Shown here: one piece after another, positions 54,817 through 64,000 of the stretch
How the letters are laid out: every line of letters starts with the position of its first letter
Position numbering within the stretch: the stretch's first letter is position 1
Source of the DNA: Chenopodium formosanum
Taxonomy: Eukaryota > Streptophyta > Magnoliopsida > Caryophyllales > Amaranthaceae
Reading direction: 5' to 3'
DNA length: 64,000 nt
Assembly: GCA_024500155.1 (NCBI GenBank)
Contig: CM044867.1
Location: forward strand, 15,042,632 to 15,106,631
The notes under the pieces: model-generated
Told to the model about the DNA's origin: nothing
Seen by the model: only the letters and a program-made list of their open reading frames with translations
Database searches by the model: none
Program-made: the position numbers and the translations under genes

Positions 54817-57520
54817 GATTCTACAATTGAAAGAATTTAAAACCATTCATTATACTTAAATAAGATTGAAATCATGCATTTTAATCAAACTTATTTAAAA
54901 CGTCTTATTCACACATTAAAGATTGTCCCCAATATTGGTGAGAATAAGTCGATTCCAAGATCCAAAGAAACAAAGAGTGGTTAAGCATGCTTTGGCTTGT
55001 CTTAACACTCAATCTCCTAAGGTAAGCAACGCTTTGCTAATGGCTCCAAGCCACTCTTGGTTGAATAAATTGTCGCATCCCATGCTCTCTAAACAATTTA
55101 TTCACTTTGCCACGACATGTTAGGACTCCATCACTCATATCGTTGAGTATAACCAAAACCACTTGCATACCTAGTATGCCTTACGTTCCTTGGAGAAGTA
55201 GTGATGCCTCGCTTTGGCGTAGCCCACCACTACCCTCGTTCGGTTGGTAAGTGTGTTTTGGAATGGCAAGTTTTACTCAATTTTAAGGGACCTAGGGTTT
55301 CTATGTTGGTTGATTTAAGTGAAATTAATTAATCATCTCAACATTTGAAATCCTAACCATGCATCTAACATATAATTCATATATGTAAACATAAATATAT
55401 ATCGAAAACATAAATAGAGATGCATTTGGCAACTAGCATGACCCCTTGAGATCTTCAAGTCTTCAAAAGGTCTTCTTTTGCAATATAATGGCTTCGTCTT
55501 CTAAGAACCCCGTCTTCAAGACTTGACCAAATAATATAATTGCTAGTGTCTACGATTAGGACTAATCTAAATATTAAGGTACAAAAATACTCAACGGTTC
55601 GCAGACCGTATTTAGATTTACAAAAATACATCACGGATCACAGTCCGTATTTTCTATCCTAATCGGGCCCCACTAGTTGCCATTTCATAAAACCTGTGAG
55701 AGAATTTTACATTCCATTCATCCATTCACTATCTGTGAATGGCCCATGCATTTTACAACGATCAAACAAGTAACAATGCATAAAACCGCGCGCGAACTAG
55801 TAATTAATCTAGGTGGTTAATTCAATTAACACGCCTAATTAAACTAGTCAAAGTTGTTTTATCCGGTTAAGGTAATGTCTAAGATACGCTCCCACTAAAT
55901 TCCGCATCCAAACTTAATTAATCCAATTAATTAAGTCGGTGAACCCAAATATTTGTCAAAATTAATTTTGCAAATGTCGCTCATAAACCCGAGGCCTAGC
56001 CTCCAAAATTTTAATTAAATAAACAAAATAATTAAAATAAAACGACAAGTTAAGCAAAATTACGAATTCCATAATGTCTAAGTGCCTAGCACTAAGACTT
56101 GGAACCCAAAATTACCCTTATTAATATACATTAAGCAATGCTAAAATTAACCTTAAAATTAGCATCGACTTAATAACCCGGGGTTATTATGCTAATTATT
56201 AAATCGTACATACCGTACAACAAGCTCGTAGCATAACCATCGGCACCCCGCAACACCAAGCATGCCCATGGGCTGCTTGTGCTCGCACACGCCACGCCCA
56301 GCCAAGCCAAGCGAGGCAGCAAGCACAGCGCGCACAGCACAAGGCTGCTGCTGCGCCATGCTGCTGCTCGTAGCTGGCTGGTGCGGGGTGTGGCTGGCAG
56401 CGAGCAGCAGCCCACACCAATCCTCGCACACACAGCACCACGCACCAAAGGCACGAGGCACCCAGCAGCCTCGGCAGCCACATGTGGGTTGCGTGAGCAG
56501 CCCAGCTGGCCGAGAGCTAGCTCGGGGCTCTTAGGCCTCGTGTTGCGTGCTAATGCTTCGAAAATTATCGAATTTTGCGTGTGACATTATAAATTAATTC
56601 TAAATTAATTTTAGAATCAATTTTTGAGGAAAAATGAAAAATAACAAGTCCAACTTAAATAATTCATCCAAAGCAATTAACCAAATTTATTACCAAGAAT
56701 CATTCTTTAATAAAATTAGTCTAACTTGGTGTAACAAAAATAATTAGGGCATTTCTCACTATTAATTTAATCTCTTTAAATTAATCTTGAGATTTTGACA
56801 AAATAAAAGGGAGTTGGAAAAATGAACATAAGTTCAATAAAGACTCCAACTTTAATACTTGTGACTTCATGAAAAATTACATCTTCCAATATGAAGATAA
56901 ACTAATTTTTTATCACAAGTTTTAAACTTTATGATTCCAATCAACTAAAAAATGATTAAATCAACAAAGTTTAACCAAAAATCATGGAATTTAGTAACTC
57001 AAAGTTTCAATCACTTATCATAAGTAAAGATTGAATCTTTAATACTTGAAAGCATCAAATAACAACTATTTCACACTCAATGCAATTAATTTGCAATTAT
57101 GTGAAAAATAAAACCAAACTTTCAAGCACCAATTACTACCAAGTAATCATGCTTAAAGTGGTCTAAGATTGCATATAAAATAAGGAAAGAACCATATACA
57201 TAACCACCATAAATATGCAACCAATTTTCAAGGTTAGAAAGACTTAAAATTTTTCGTCAAAACGAAAAATCCCTCGAAAAATGCATTTCTGGTCGTTTTT
57301 TGGCTAAAAACCGAGTCCTACAAGGGAAAAACCATTTCCAGAACACGTTTTCCACCCAAAATTCACTATTTTTGGGTCGAAATCTGAGTTCAGGGCTGAA
57401 GATAGCTCAAATACGAGGTTAAAAATACAAAAACGAGTTACTAATATAATTAGCAACTTAAACCAGAAAAATAAGCCATAATAACACCTTGAAAATATCA
57501 TGATTTTAAAAATAAACGAG
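54817..57520 (-). other. Untranslated leader of copia copy 2
   Basis: Same as 15473-18171, with the GC-rich island at about 56215-56540. Confidence 0.7.
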
Positions 57521-57537
57521 CGAGGCTCCGATACCGC
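57521..57537 (-). promoter_or_regulatory. Primer-binding site of copia copy 2
   Basis: The minus strand reads GCGGTATCGGAGCCTCG directly after the LTR, identical to copy 1. Confidence 0.85.
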
Positions 57538-58855
57538 TGTTGGGGTTTGGTGAGTCCGACTCACCGCGGAAATAAACCCAAAACCAAGAACGCACTCGCA
57601 ATAAATAAAACCATGAACATAATTAAATTAATCACAAGATTAAGTTAAGCTAATTACCTTTGACGCGTGCTTCGCTCCTAATGAGCTCTTACTTGAAAGC
57701 TTCAAGTCCCGCTCGCACGGAGACCTCCAACGAAGTCCACCCGCACCAACAAAACCGACTAGGTCCAATGTCTTGGGGTTAGCAAGACCCGACCAATAAA
57801 ACCCGAGTAATAATATTGAGTTCAAAGGTTTTCACTAATTGTGATGCCTTTTTCAACTCTTACTCAAGCATCATTCCCAATGCCCATACATGGGTATTTA
57901 TAGGAAATGATGGGAGTATCATTTGCTCTCCCATCAATGTGGGATACTTTGATTTTTCCATTTTATTTTAAAGCTAAAATAAAATTAATAATCAAGCTAG
58001 TAATAAATCAACAAGTGGCAAGCTCATGTGAGTGGTTAGGTGAGGACCACTTGGAGAAGGGGGGGACCAAACTTGCTCCCCACTCCCTCTCCCATATTCG
58101 TCCAACACACTCAACACACACACATGCACCTCAAGCCACATGGCACCCACCCTTGGGCACCAAGGCACCCAAGGTGGGCTGCTATGTGGTGCTTGTCCAC
58201 GGCAGCCACGCACAGCAGGCCCAGCAAGCATGCGGGCTGCTGCTGCTGCTGGCCAGCATGCCCCGCATGCTTGTGCGGGCTTGCTGCTGGCCTTGTGCCT
58301 CGGCTAGCAACGCTAGGCAGCCAGCCTTGCTGCTGCTAGCAGTTGCGGGCTGGCGCGCCTAGCATGCTAGCATGGGTGCGCTAGCACGCACCAGCCAGCC
58401 TAGGCTCGGCTTGGTGCGCATGCTAGCCACCATGCTAGGCCATATGCCCTTAGCACTCGGTTTGCTAGGGCATTCCGATGCTAGGGGTATTTTGGTCTTT
58501 TGTTGATTTATTACTATTTCTCGTCTCGTCTTTCACTATTTTTCGACTCGACTTCCGACGCTCGGTTTCGACGCTCCAAGCTCGAATTTCCGACGTCTAC
58601 ATAAATATTACTCGGTTGACTCATTAATTCCTTTCGGATTAATTCGTCGATTCGGTTTGTTGAATGCTTGGGTGTGACCCGAAGGGTTCAGTCAAGATTA
58701 AGCTGTAACATTAATTATCCATTAATATTACTGATCGGAAGCGGCCTCCACCCAGGCATTCCGATCACTTGACCTTACTGAATATATTAGCTTTCTAATA
58801 ATTCTGAACCCGCTAACGGAATAGTACACTTGTTCGAAGGACACCATTCCTTTCA
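57538..58855 (-). mobile_element. 5' LTR of copia copy 2
   Basis: It is 1318 bp, the same length as the 5' LTR of copy 1. TSD CGCCT follows at 58856-58860. Confidence 0.95.
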
Positions 58856-60022
58856 CGCCTATTCAGGTTTCCATCAGATTCCCCTGTGGAAGAAAGATCA
58901 AGAAAAGACGGCATTCGTCACTGATCAGGGGTTGTTCTGTTATACGGTGATGCCGTTTGGTTTAAAGAATGCGCCTGCTACTTTCCAACGAATGATTAAC
59001 ACAGTCTTCATTAATCAGATTGGAAGGAATGTAGAAGCATATATTGATGACATGATAGTCAAATCCAAACAACAAGCGGATCATCTTGCTGATCTCCGAG
59101 AAACATTCGCCACACTCAGGCGGCACAAGGTCATGCTAAATCCAAAAAAGTGTGTTTTTGGTGTTGAGTCTGGGAAGTTTCTCGGATTCCTGATTGATCA
59201 ACGGGGTATAGAGGCCAACCTTGAGAAAATACAGGCGGTCATCGACATGCAGTCGCCCCGAACTTTATAAGAGGTTCAGAAGCTTACAGGATGTCTGGCG
59301 GCCTTGGGGAGATTCCTCAGTCGGTTAGGCGATAAGTGTCTCTATTTTTTCCAGGAAATCAGGAAGAAGACTAATTTTGAATGGGGGATGATGCAGAGGC
59401 GGCCCTTCAAAAGTTAAAAACTCACCTGCACTCTTTGCCGAGGCTTGTTAGCCCTTTGCCCAAAGAGACGCTCTTTATGTATCTGGCTGTCTCCGATCAT
59501 GCCCTCAGCGCCGTCCTCTTAGCTGAAAGAGATGGCACTCAGCTCCCAGTCTATTTCATCAGTCACGTTCTCAGGAACGCCGAGCTTCGGTACCCCATGG
59601 TTGAAAAATTTGGGCTCGCCCTCTACATGGCCATTAAGAAGTTGAAACCTTACTTCTTGGCACATGCGGTAGTGGTCTACACTGACCAGCCGATTAAACG
59701 ACCTTTGACAACCTTGGAGTTTCAGGACGAATGCTCACATGGGCGATTGAAATGCAAGGACTGGAAATCACTTACGAACCTAGGAAAGCAATAAAGGGGC
59801 AAGCATTCGCCGACTTTATTGTGGAAATGACAAGGCCGGTTGTTCCGGATGATACTAGTCAGGTTTGGAAAGTGTATGTAGACGGGAGCTCTACTTCGAA
59901 TGGCTGTGGTGCAGGGATTATCTGTCAGTCTCCTGAGGGGGACAAATTTGAATATGCACTACGGTTTAAGTTCCAGGTCTCCAATAACGAAGCCGAATAT
60001 GAATCCCTGCTTGCTGGCATTC
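58856..60022 (+). pseudogene. Tat-type RT (C-terminal), RNase H connector and second RNase H
   Basis: RT continues with YSGFHQIPL, YTVMPFGLKNAPATFQRM and the catalytic YIDD (about 59041). A TAA at 59268 precedes EVQKLTGCLAALGRF. A degenerate RNase H/connector (LAVSDHALSAVL) follows in a second frame, and an archaeal-type RNase H typical of the Tat lineage (VYVDGSSTSNGCGAG...NNEAEYESLLAG, about 59874-60018) in a third. It is cut at 60022 by a CACTA transposon. Integrase is outside the window, if present. Confidence 0.85.
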
Positions 60023-60300
60023 CACTACTAAAAATAGGCTAAATAGCGACGGATAGTTTCCGACGGACCAAGTATTCCGTCGCAAACTTTAGAACTTTAC
60101 GACGGAATTGAGTTCGTCGTTAAATAACGACGGGAAAAAGTAGTTCCGACGAATTTTCCGTCGCAATATTTCCGACGGAAATTTATTCCGTCATAAATAA
60201 TATTTTCCGACGGAATTTTCCGTCGAAAATTAAGTTGCGACGGAAAATTCCGTCGGAAAATATTTATTACGACGGATTATTTCCGTCGCAAACATTCAGT
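60023..60300 (+). repeat. CACTA terminal and subterminal repeats
   Basis: Between about 60044 and 60296 the word TTCCGTCG, its complement CGACGGAA and variants recur more than fifteen times in both orientations. Such arrays bind the transposase or accessory protein in En/Spm elements. Confidence 0.88.
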
Positions 60301-61695
60301 TTTTTAAAAAATGGAAACCCAAAATAACTTTAATTAAAAAAAGAAGAGGGAAAGAACGGTGAAACAACATGACCTAGAGAGGAAATAGAAGGAGAGAGAA
60401 AGAGAGAGGGAAAGAGGAAGAAAGGGATTCCGCCGCACTTCGCACCACCACAACCGCAGCTCCGACGAACCTTCACACCACCGCCGTGAAGGAGGACGAG
60501 AAAGAGAAGGTGGAAGAAAGAGAAGGCGAAAGAGAAAGAGAAAGAGAAAGGGAAAGAGAAGGCGGAAGAGAGAGAAGGCGGCCTCCGTTGCTGGGCGATT
60601 CTCCCTTGACGGCGGTGCTGGTTGTTGCCGGCGCCGCATCTAGGTGAGTTTTGTTTGTTTTTTTTTTGTTTTCCTTTTTTTTTTTTTATAAATTTCCATT
60701 CAAATTCTGACTTACCCTTCACCACCACAACCGCAGCCTCCGTCCTCCTACCTTCCCTCGCCGTGGCTAAAGCTCATCAGGCTTGTATTGTGGTGAAAAT
60801 TCTAATTAGTTGTTCTTTCCCCCTTTTTTTCAATTTAATTTTGTTTTATAATAAACCCTTATTTATTTAATTAATTTATTAAATATTTTGTAGGATTTAT
60901 ACACTTAGATGGTTTAATCCTCAAAAAAGAAGTGCAGATCTAACGGTTAGTCACATTATAAACCCTAATATAATGTATGTATGTTAGTTTTAGTTTGGTT
61001 TTTTTTAACATAACTTACTTTAATTATGTTTATTCTAATATAATGTGTTTTAGTGTAGTTTAGTTTACTTTTTTTTTGTAAGTATGTTAGTTTAGTTTTA
61101 TATAATAAAACGGTAGTTTGTTTTGGTTTGGTTTACTTAAATATGATATGTTAGTTTACTTTTGGTATGGTGTGATTTGGTTTAATTATGATATAATGTC
61201 TAATATTATGTATGTTAGTTTATGGTATATATTTATAAATAAATCATTTACATAATCATATGCCTAGATACCCGTTCAAGGCATACACATTAGGAGTATG
61301 TCTTGAATAGTCCCCGGTTGGGACTGTCCTTGTACGTTTATTGTCACTTAGGTGGTGAATGTGTTCCATTTTTTTTATTCTAAGGAATATCCTTGCTCGT
61401 CATTTCTCTACAATGTTCTCTGGGTACATATATAGGCGTATATAATCGCCTACATCGTGTACTTGGAGAACGGTAGGGAAATACTGCCGGATTTTCCATA
61501 GAATCGAAAACTTGGCATAAATTCACTAGTGACATTAAACGTCCAAGGATGGGTTAGGTTGGAGTGATAAGGACCCTCGGAAATCATTTTATTTCTCATT
61601 TGCATTTTCATAATATTCTGTTAGATATAGATTATATAGTGTGGTTTGTGGCTAATAAAGTATACACATGCGTGAGTTGTGTAGAAGTTGTAACC
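60301..61695 (+). other. CACTA leader region with probable intron
   Basis: It contains purine-rich GAGAAAG repeats (60365-60570), a GT donor candidate at 60643 (TAGGTGAGT), then AT-rich intron-like sequence. Long minus-strand frames at 60330-60728 mirror the GAGAAAG repeats and are not genes. Confidence 0.6.
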
Positions 61696-63257
61696 ATGAA
61701 ACGAAGAGTACGTAGCTGGATGTATGTAAGGAAGATTGGGAATTCTGTTAATCCAGCATTCGAGAATGGGGTAGACGAATTCCTTAAATACGTCAAAGAT
61801 CATCCCGAGAGTAGCAACCCAAATGAAGTTAGGTGTCCATGTGCTAAATGTAAGAACAAACGACATTGGGATGCAGAAACGGTTGAACTTCTTTTGTATC
61901 GCAACGGTTTTGTACCTAATTACTATGAGTGGAAGTGTCATGGGGAAGGGTTTCCAGGAACTCCTAAAGCGCAATCAAATGATTATCGTGAAATGGTTTT
62001 GGATGCATTTGGTCAGTCTCAAGATCATGGGCATTCCGAAGAGGCTAGTGGTTCATCAGATGAGGAGCCAAATGCACAAGCTAAACATTTTTTTGATTTG
62101 TTGAAGGCTTCTGAACAACCATTATACGATGGGAGTTCATTGTCTGTGTTAGAGATGGCTTCTAGAATTACCAGCCTGAAGTGCGAGTATAATTTGCTGC
62201 ACCGATGTGTCGACGGGTTTGCTAGTTTGGTTAATGAAGCAATTCCTAACAACAACAATATGGGCAAGACATTCTATGAGGTGAAGAAAATTGTTAAGGG
62301 ATTAGAGTTGCCTCATGAAAAGATTCATGCATGCCCGAAAGGATGTATGTTGTTTTGGAAGGATGATGCCGAGCTATCTACAAGTAGGGTGTGTGGTAGT
62401 GACCGATACAAGGAGACTTCTAAAGGTAGCTTAGTGCCTTTGAATGTTCTGTTTTATTTCCCTATCACACCTAGGTTGCAAAGGCTATTTGCAACTAAAA
62501 ACATTTCGGAGGAAATGACATGGCATGCGAAAAATCCTCGAGTTCAAGGCACAATGGCTCACCCTAGTGATAGTGAAGCTTGGAAACACCTTGATAGCTG
62601 CTTTCCTGACTTTGCCTCCGAACCTCGTAATGTTCGTCTTGGCTTATGTACTGATGGCTTTGCTCCACATGGTCAGTTTGGGGGACAAAATTCTTGTTGG
62701 CCTGTTATTTTGACCCCTTATAACTTGCCCCCCTCAATGTGTATGAAAAGACAATTCATGTTTCTTTCATTGCTCGTTCCTGGTCCTAAAAACCCAAAGG
62801 GAAACTTAGATGTTTACATGCAACCGCTCATAGACGAGTTGAAACAATTGTGGGAAGTTGGCGCAAATACTTTTGATATTTCAAGAAAACAGAATTTTAA
62901 TCTACGAGCAGCCATCTTATAGACCGTTAGTGACTTTCCGGCTTATGGTATGTTGTCTGGTTGGACCACAGCTGGTAAGAAGGCTTGTCTATATTGCATG
63001 GAAAAAAGCAAAGCATTTTGGCTCGAACATGGTGGAAAAGTTTCTTGGTTTGATTGCCATCGCCAGTTCCTTCCGACAGATCACCCTTTTCGAAATAGTA
63101 AAACTGCATTCTGTAAAAACAAAGTTGAAAAAGGTTCACCACCTCACATCATGACAGGAGAGGAACTTTGGGAATGTGTGAAAGACCTTCCAAAGGCAAC
63201 AGATGGAGCCGAGGTACTCAAACGTCTTAAAAAGCCAAAAAAGGATAGTTCAAGCAA
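61696..63257 (+). pseudogene. CACTA transposase, N-terminal and catalytic part
   Basis: Starting at ATG 61696, MKRRVRSWMY opens a transposase-associated zinc-binding domain (RCPCAKCKNKRHW...LLLYRNGFVPNYYEWKCHGE). The Transposase_21 domain follows, with GLCTDGFAPHGQFGGQ (about 62638), WPVILTPYNLPP, LVPGPKNPKGNLDVYMQPLIDEL, DFPAYGMLSGWTTAGKKACLYC and WFDCHRQFLP. An in-frame TAG at 62920 sits where the family has tryptophan (A-L-L-W-T). A single-base frameshift near 63258 separates it from the next segment. The element is therefore probably not autonomous now. Confidence 0.88.
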
Positions 63258-63919
63258 AGCACTCTCTGGGAGCTTCCATATTGGAAGCATCTGCTCGTTC
63301 GTCACAACTTAGATGTCATGCATGTTGAAAAGAATTTCTTTGATCAGCTGATTCACACTATAATGGATGTGAAAAAGCTATCTTGTGACACGCCTTCAGC
63401 AAGGAATGACATTGCCAAATATTGTAAACGGCCTCAGCTTCATCTTCAAGAGGATGATAGAGGAAAAGAATTCATGCCAAAGGCTCCTTTCGCTCTTGAC
63501 AAGGCTCAGAGGAAGGTTGTGTGTGAATGGGTTAAACAACTGCGGTTTCCTGACGGATACGCCTCTAATTTGAGTAGATGCGTTGATTTGCAAGCATGTA
63601 AGCTTCACGGAATGAAAAGCCATGATTGTCATGTGTTCATGGAGAGGTTGTTGCCCACCGCTTTGAAAGAATTGCTTCCTAACCATGTGTGGAATGCAAT
63701 TACAGAGATAAGCCAATTCTTTCGCAATTTGTGTTGCTACAAAATGACAGTTACTGACATGGAGCGATTGGAAAAAAACATAGCTGAGATCCTGTGCAAG
63801 CTTGAGAAGATTTTCCCTCCTGCATTCTTCAACTCCATGGAGCATTTACCAATTCATTTGCGTTATGAGGCAAAGTTATGTGGACCTGTCCAGTATCGGT
63901 GGATGTATCCTTTCGAAAG
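63258..63919 (+). pseudogene. CACTA transposase, DUF4218-type part
   Basis: After the frameshift the frame reads WELPYWKHLLVRHNLDVMHVEKNFFDQLI, then HDCHVFMERLLPTALKELLP, FFRNLCC, LEKIFPPAFFNSMEHLPIHL and VQYRWMYPFER, the usual continuation in plant CACTA transposases. The exon ends at 63919 with donor AAG-GTAAAT. Confidence 0.85.
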
Positions 63920-63996
63920 GTAAATCAAAGCCCATTTCTCAAATCTTTATTACATCCCATTCAGTGTCATAACCTACTTATACTTCTCAATTGCAG
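63920..63996 (+). other. Intron in CACTA transposase gene
   Basis: A GT donor at 63920 and a TTGCAG acceptor ending at 63996 give a 77-bp intron directly after MYPFER. The next exon starts at 63997 and leaves the window. Confidence 0.75.
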
Positions 63997-64000
63997 GTTC

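Larger units (their letters stand above)
48832..58855 (-). mobile_element. Ty1/copia LTR retrotransposon, copy 2
   Basis: Same family as 14138-24317, in reverse orientation, flanked by CGCCT at 48827-48831 and 58856-58860. Length 10,024 bp. The two LTRs differ by about 3 substitutions and one 32-bp deletion, so this looks like the youngest LTR insertion in the window. The coding region nevertheless has two stop codons and a 171-bp in-frame deletion. Confidence 0.95.
60023..64000 (+). mobile_element. CACTA (En/Spm-type) DNA transposon, 5' part
   Basis: The TIR begins CACTACTAAAAATAGG at 60023, directly inside the Tat RNase H frame; TTC at 60020-60022 would be the 3-bp target duplication. Subterminal repeats follow, then a spliced leader and a transposase gene with the plant CACTA domain set. 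The element continues past 64000. Confidence 0.92.

Noticed and set aside
60330..60728. Minus-strand proteins of 100-132 residues rich in Phe, Leu and Ser
   Set aside because: They mirror the GAGAAAG purine repeats of the CACTA leader and have no domain.

Overview
This window comes from a flowering-plant nuclear genome, most likely a eudicot. It has no identifiable single-copy host gene: nearly all 64 kb is a nest of transposable elements. The evidence is Ty3/gypsy and Ty1/copia LTR retrotransposons with plant-type primer-binding sites, a CACTA transposase with plant-specific domains, a plant-mobile-domain (PMD) gene, a Mutator-like TIR element and plant TATA boxes. The species cannot be named from sequence alone. 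No tRNA or rRNA genes, CRISPR arrays or bacterial operons were seen.

Layout. 1-400: end of a minus-strand LTR lying in the left TIR of a non-autonomous Mutator-like element (401 to about 1424). 1425-4091: minus-strand, decayed gag-protease element of Athila type that lacks the rest of pol. It is cut at 4092 by the LTR (4092-5997) of a minus-strand, probably Tat-lineage element, whose polypurine tract and interior run to the right. That interior carries an intron-containing PMD gene on the opposite strand (7627 to 34271). The PMD gene is split by a 24.5 kb Athila-like element (9184-33710, TSD TGAGG), which is itself split inside reverse transcriptase by a 10.2 kb copia element (14138-24317, TSD TATGG). 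34272-34680: short spacer with a TAA microsatellite. About 34680-38620: decayed non-LTR retrotransposon with an N-terminal zinc finger and a C-terminal zinc-knuckle/endonuclease-like region. About 38621-60022: a second Tat-type gypsy element, opened three times: by a non-autonomous Athila-like element (40869-48027, TSD GACCC), by a second copy of the copia family in minus orientation (48832-58855, TSD CGCCT), and by a CACTA transposon starting at 60023 and running off the window.

How the parts relate. The Athila-like element has gag, protease, RT, RNase H, integrase and an env-like ORF. The non-autonomous element shares its tRNA-Asp primer site, an identical 45-bp 3' noncoding block and two hairpin-polypurine-tract modules, so it probably depends on such a partner. 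LTR differences counted by eye suggest recent insertion of copia copy 2 (about 3 substitutions), copia copy 1 (about 8) and the Athila-like element (about 14). The non-autonomous element has strongly mismatched LTRs although its TSD and its ORF are intact.

The best candidates for undescribed biology are RNA or DNA structures at the retroelement ends. Perfect or covarying hairpins flank the polypurine tract in every LTR family here that shows one. GC-rich blocks of the LTR promoters are also reused upstream of the extra genes (env-like and antisense PMD).
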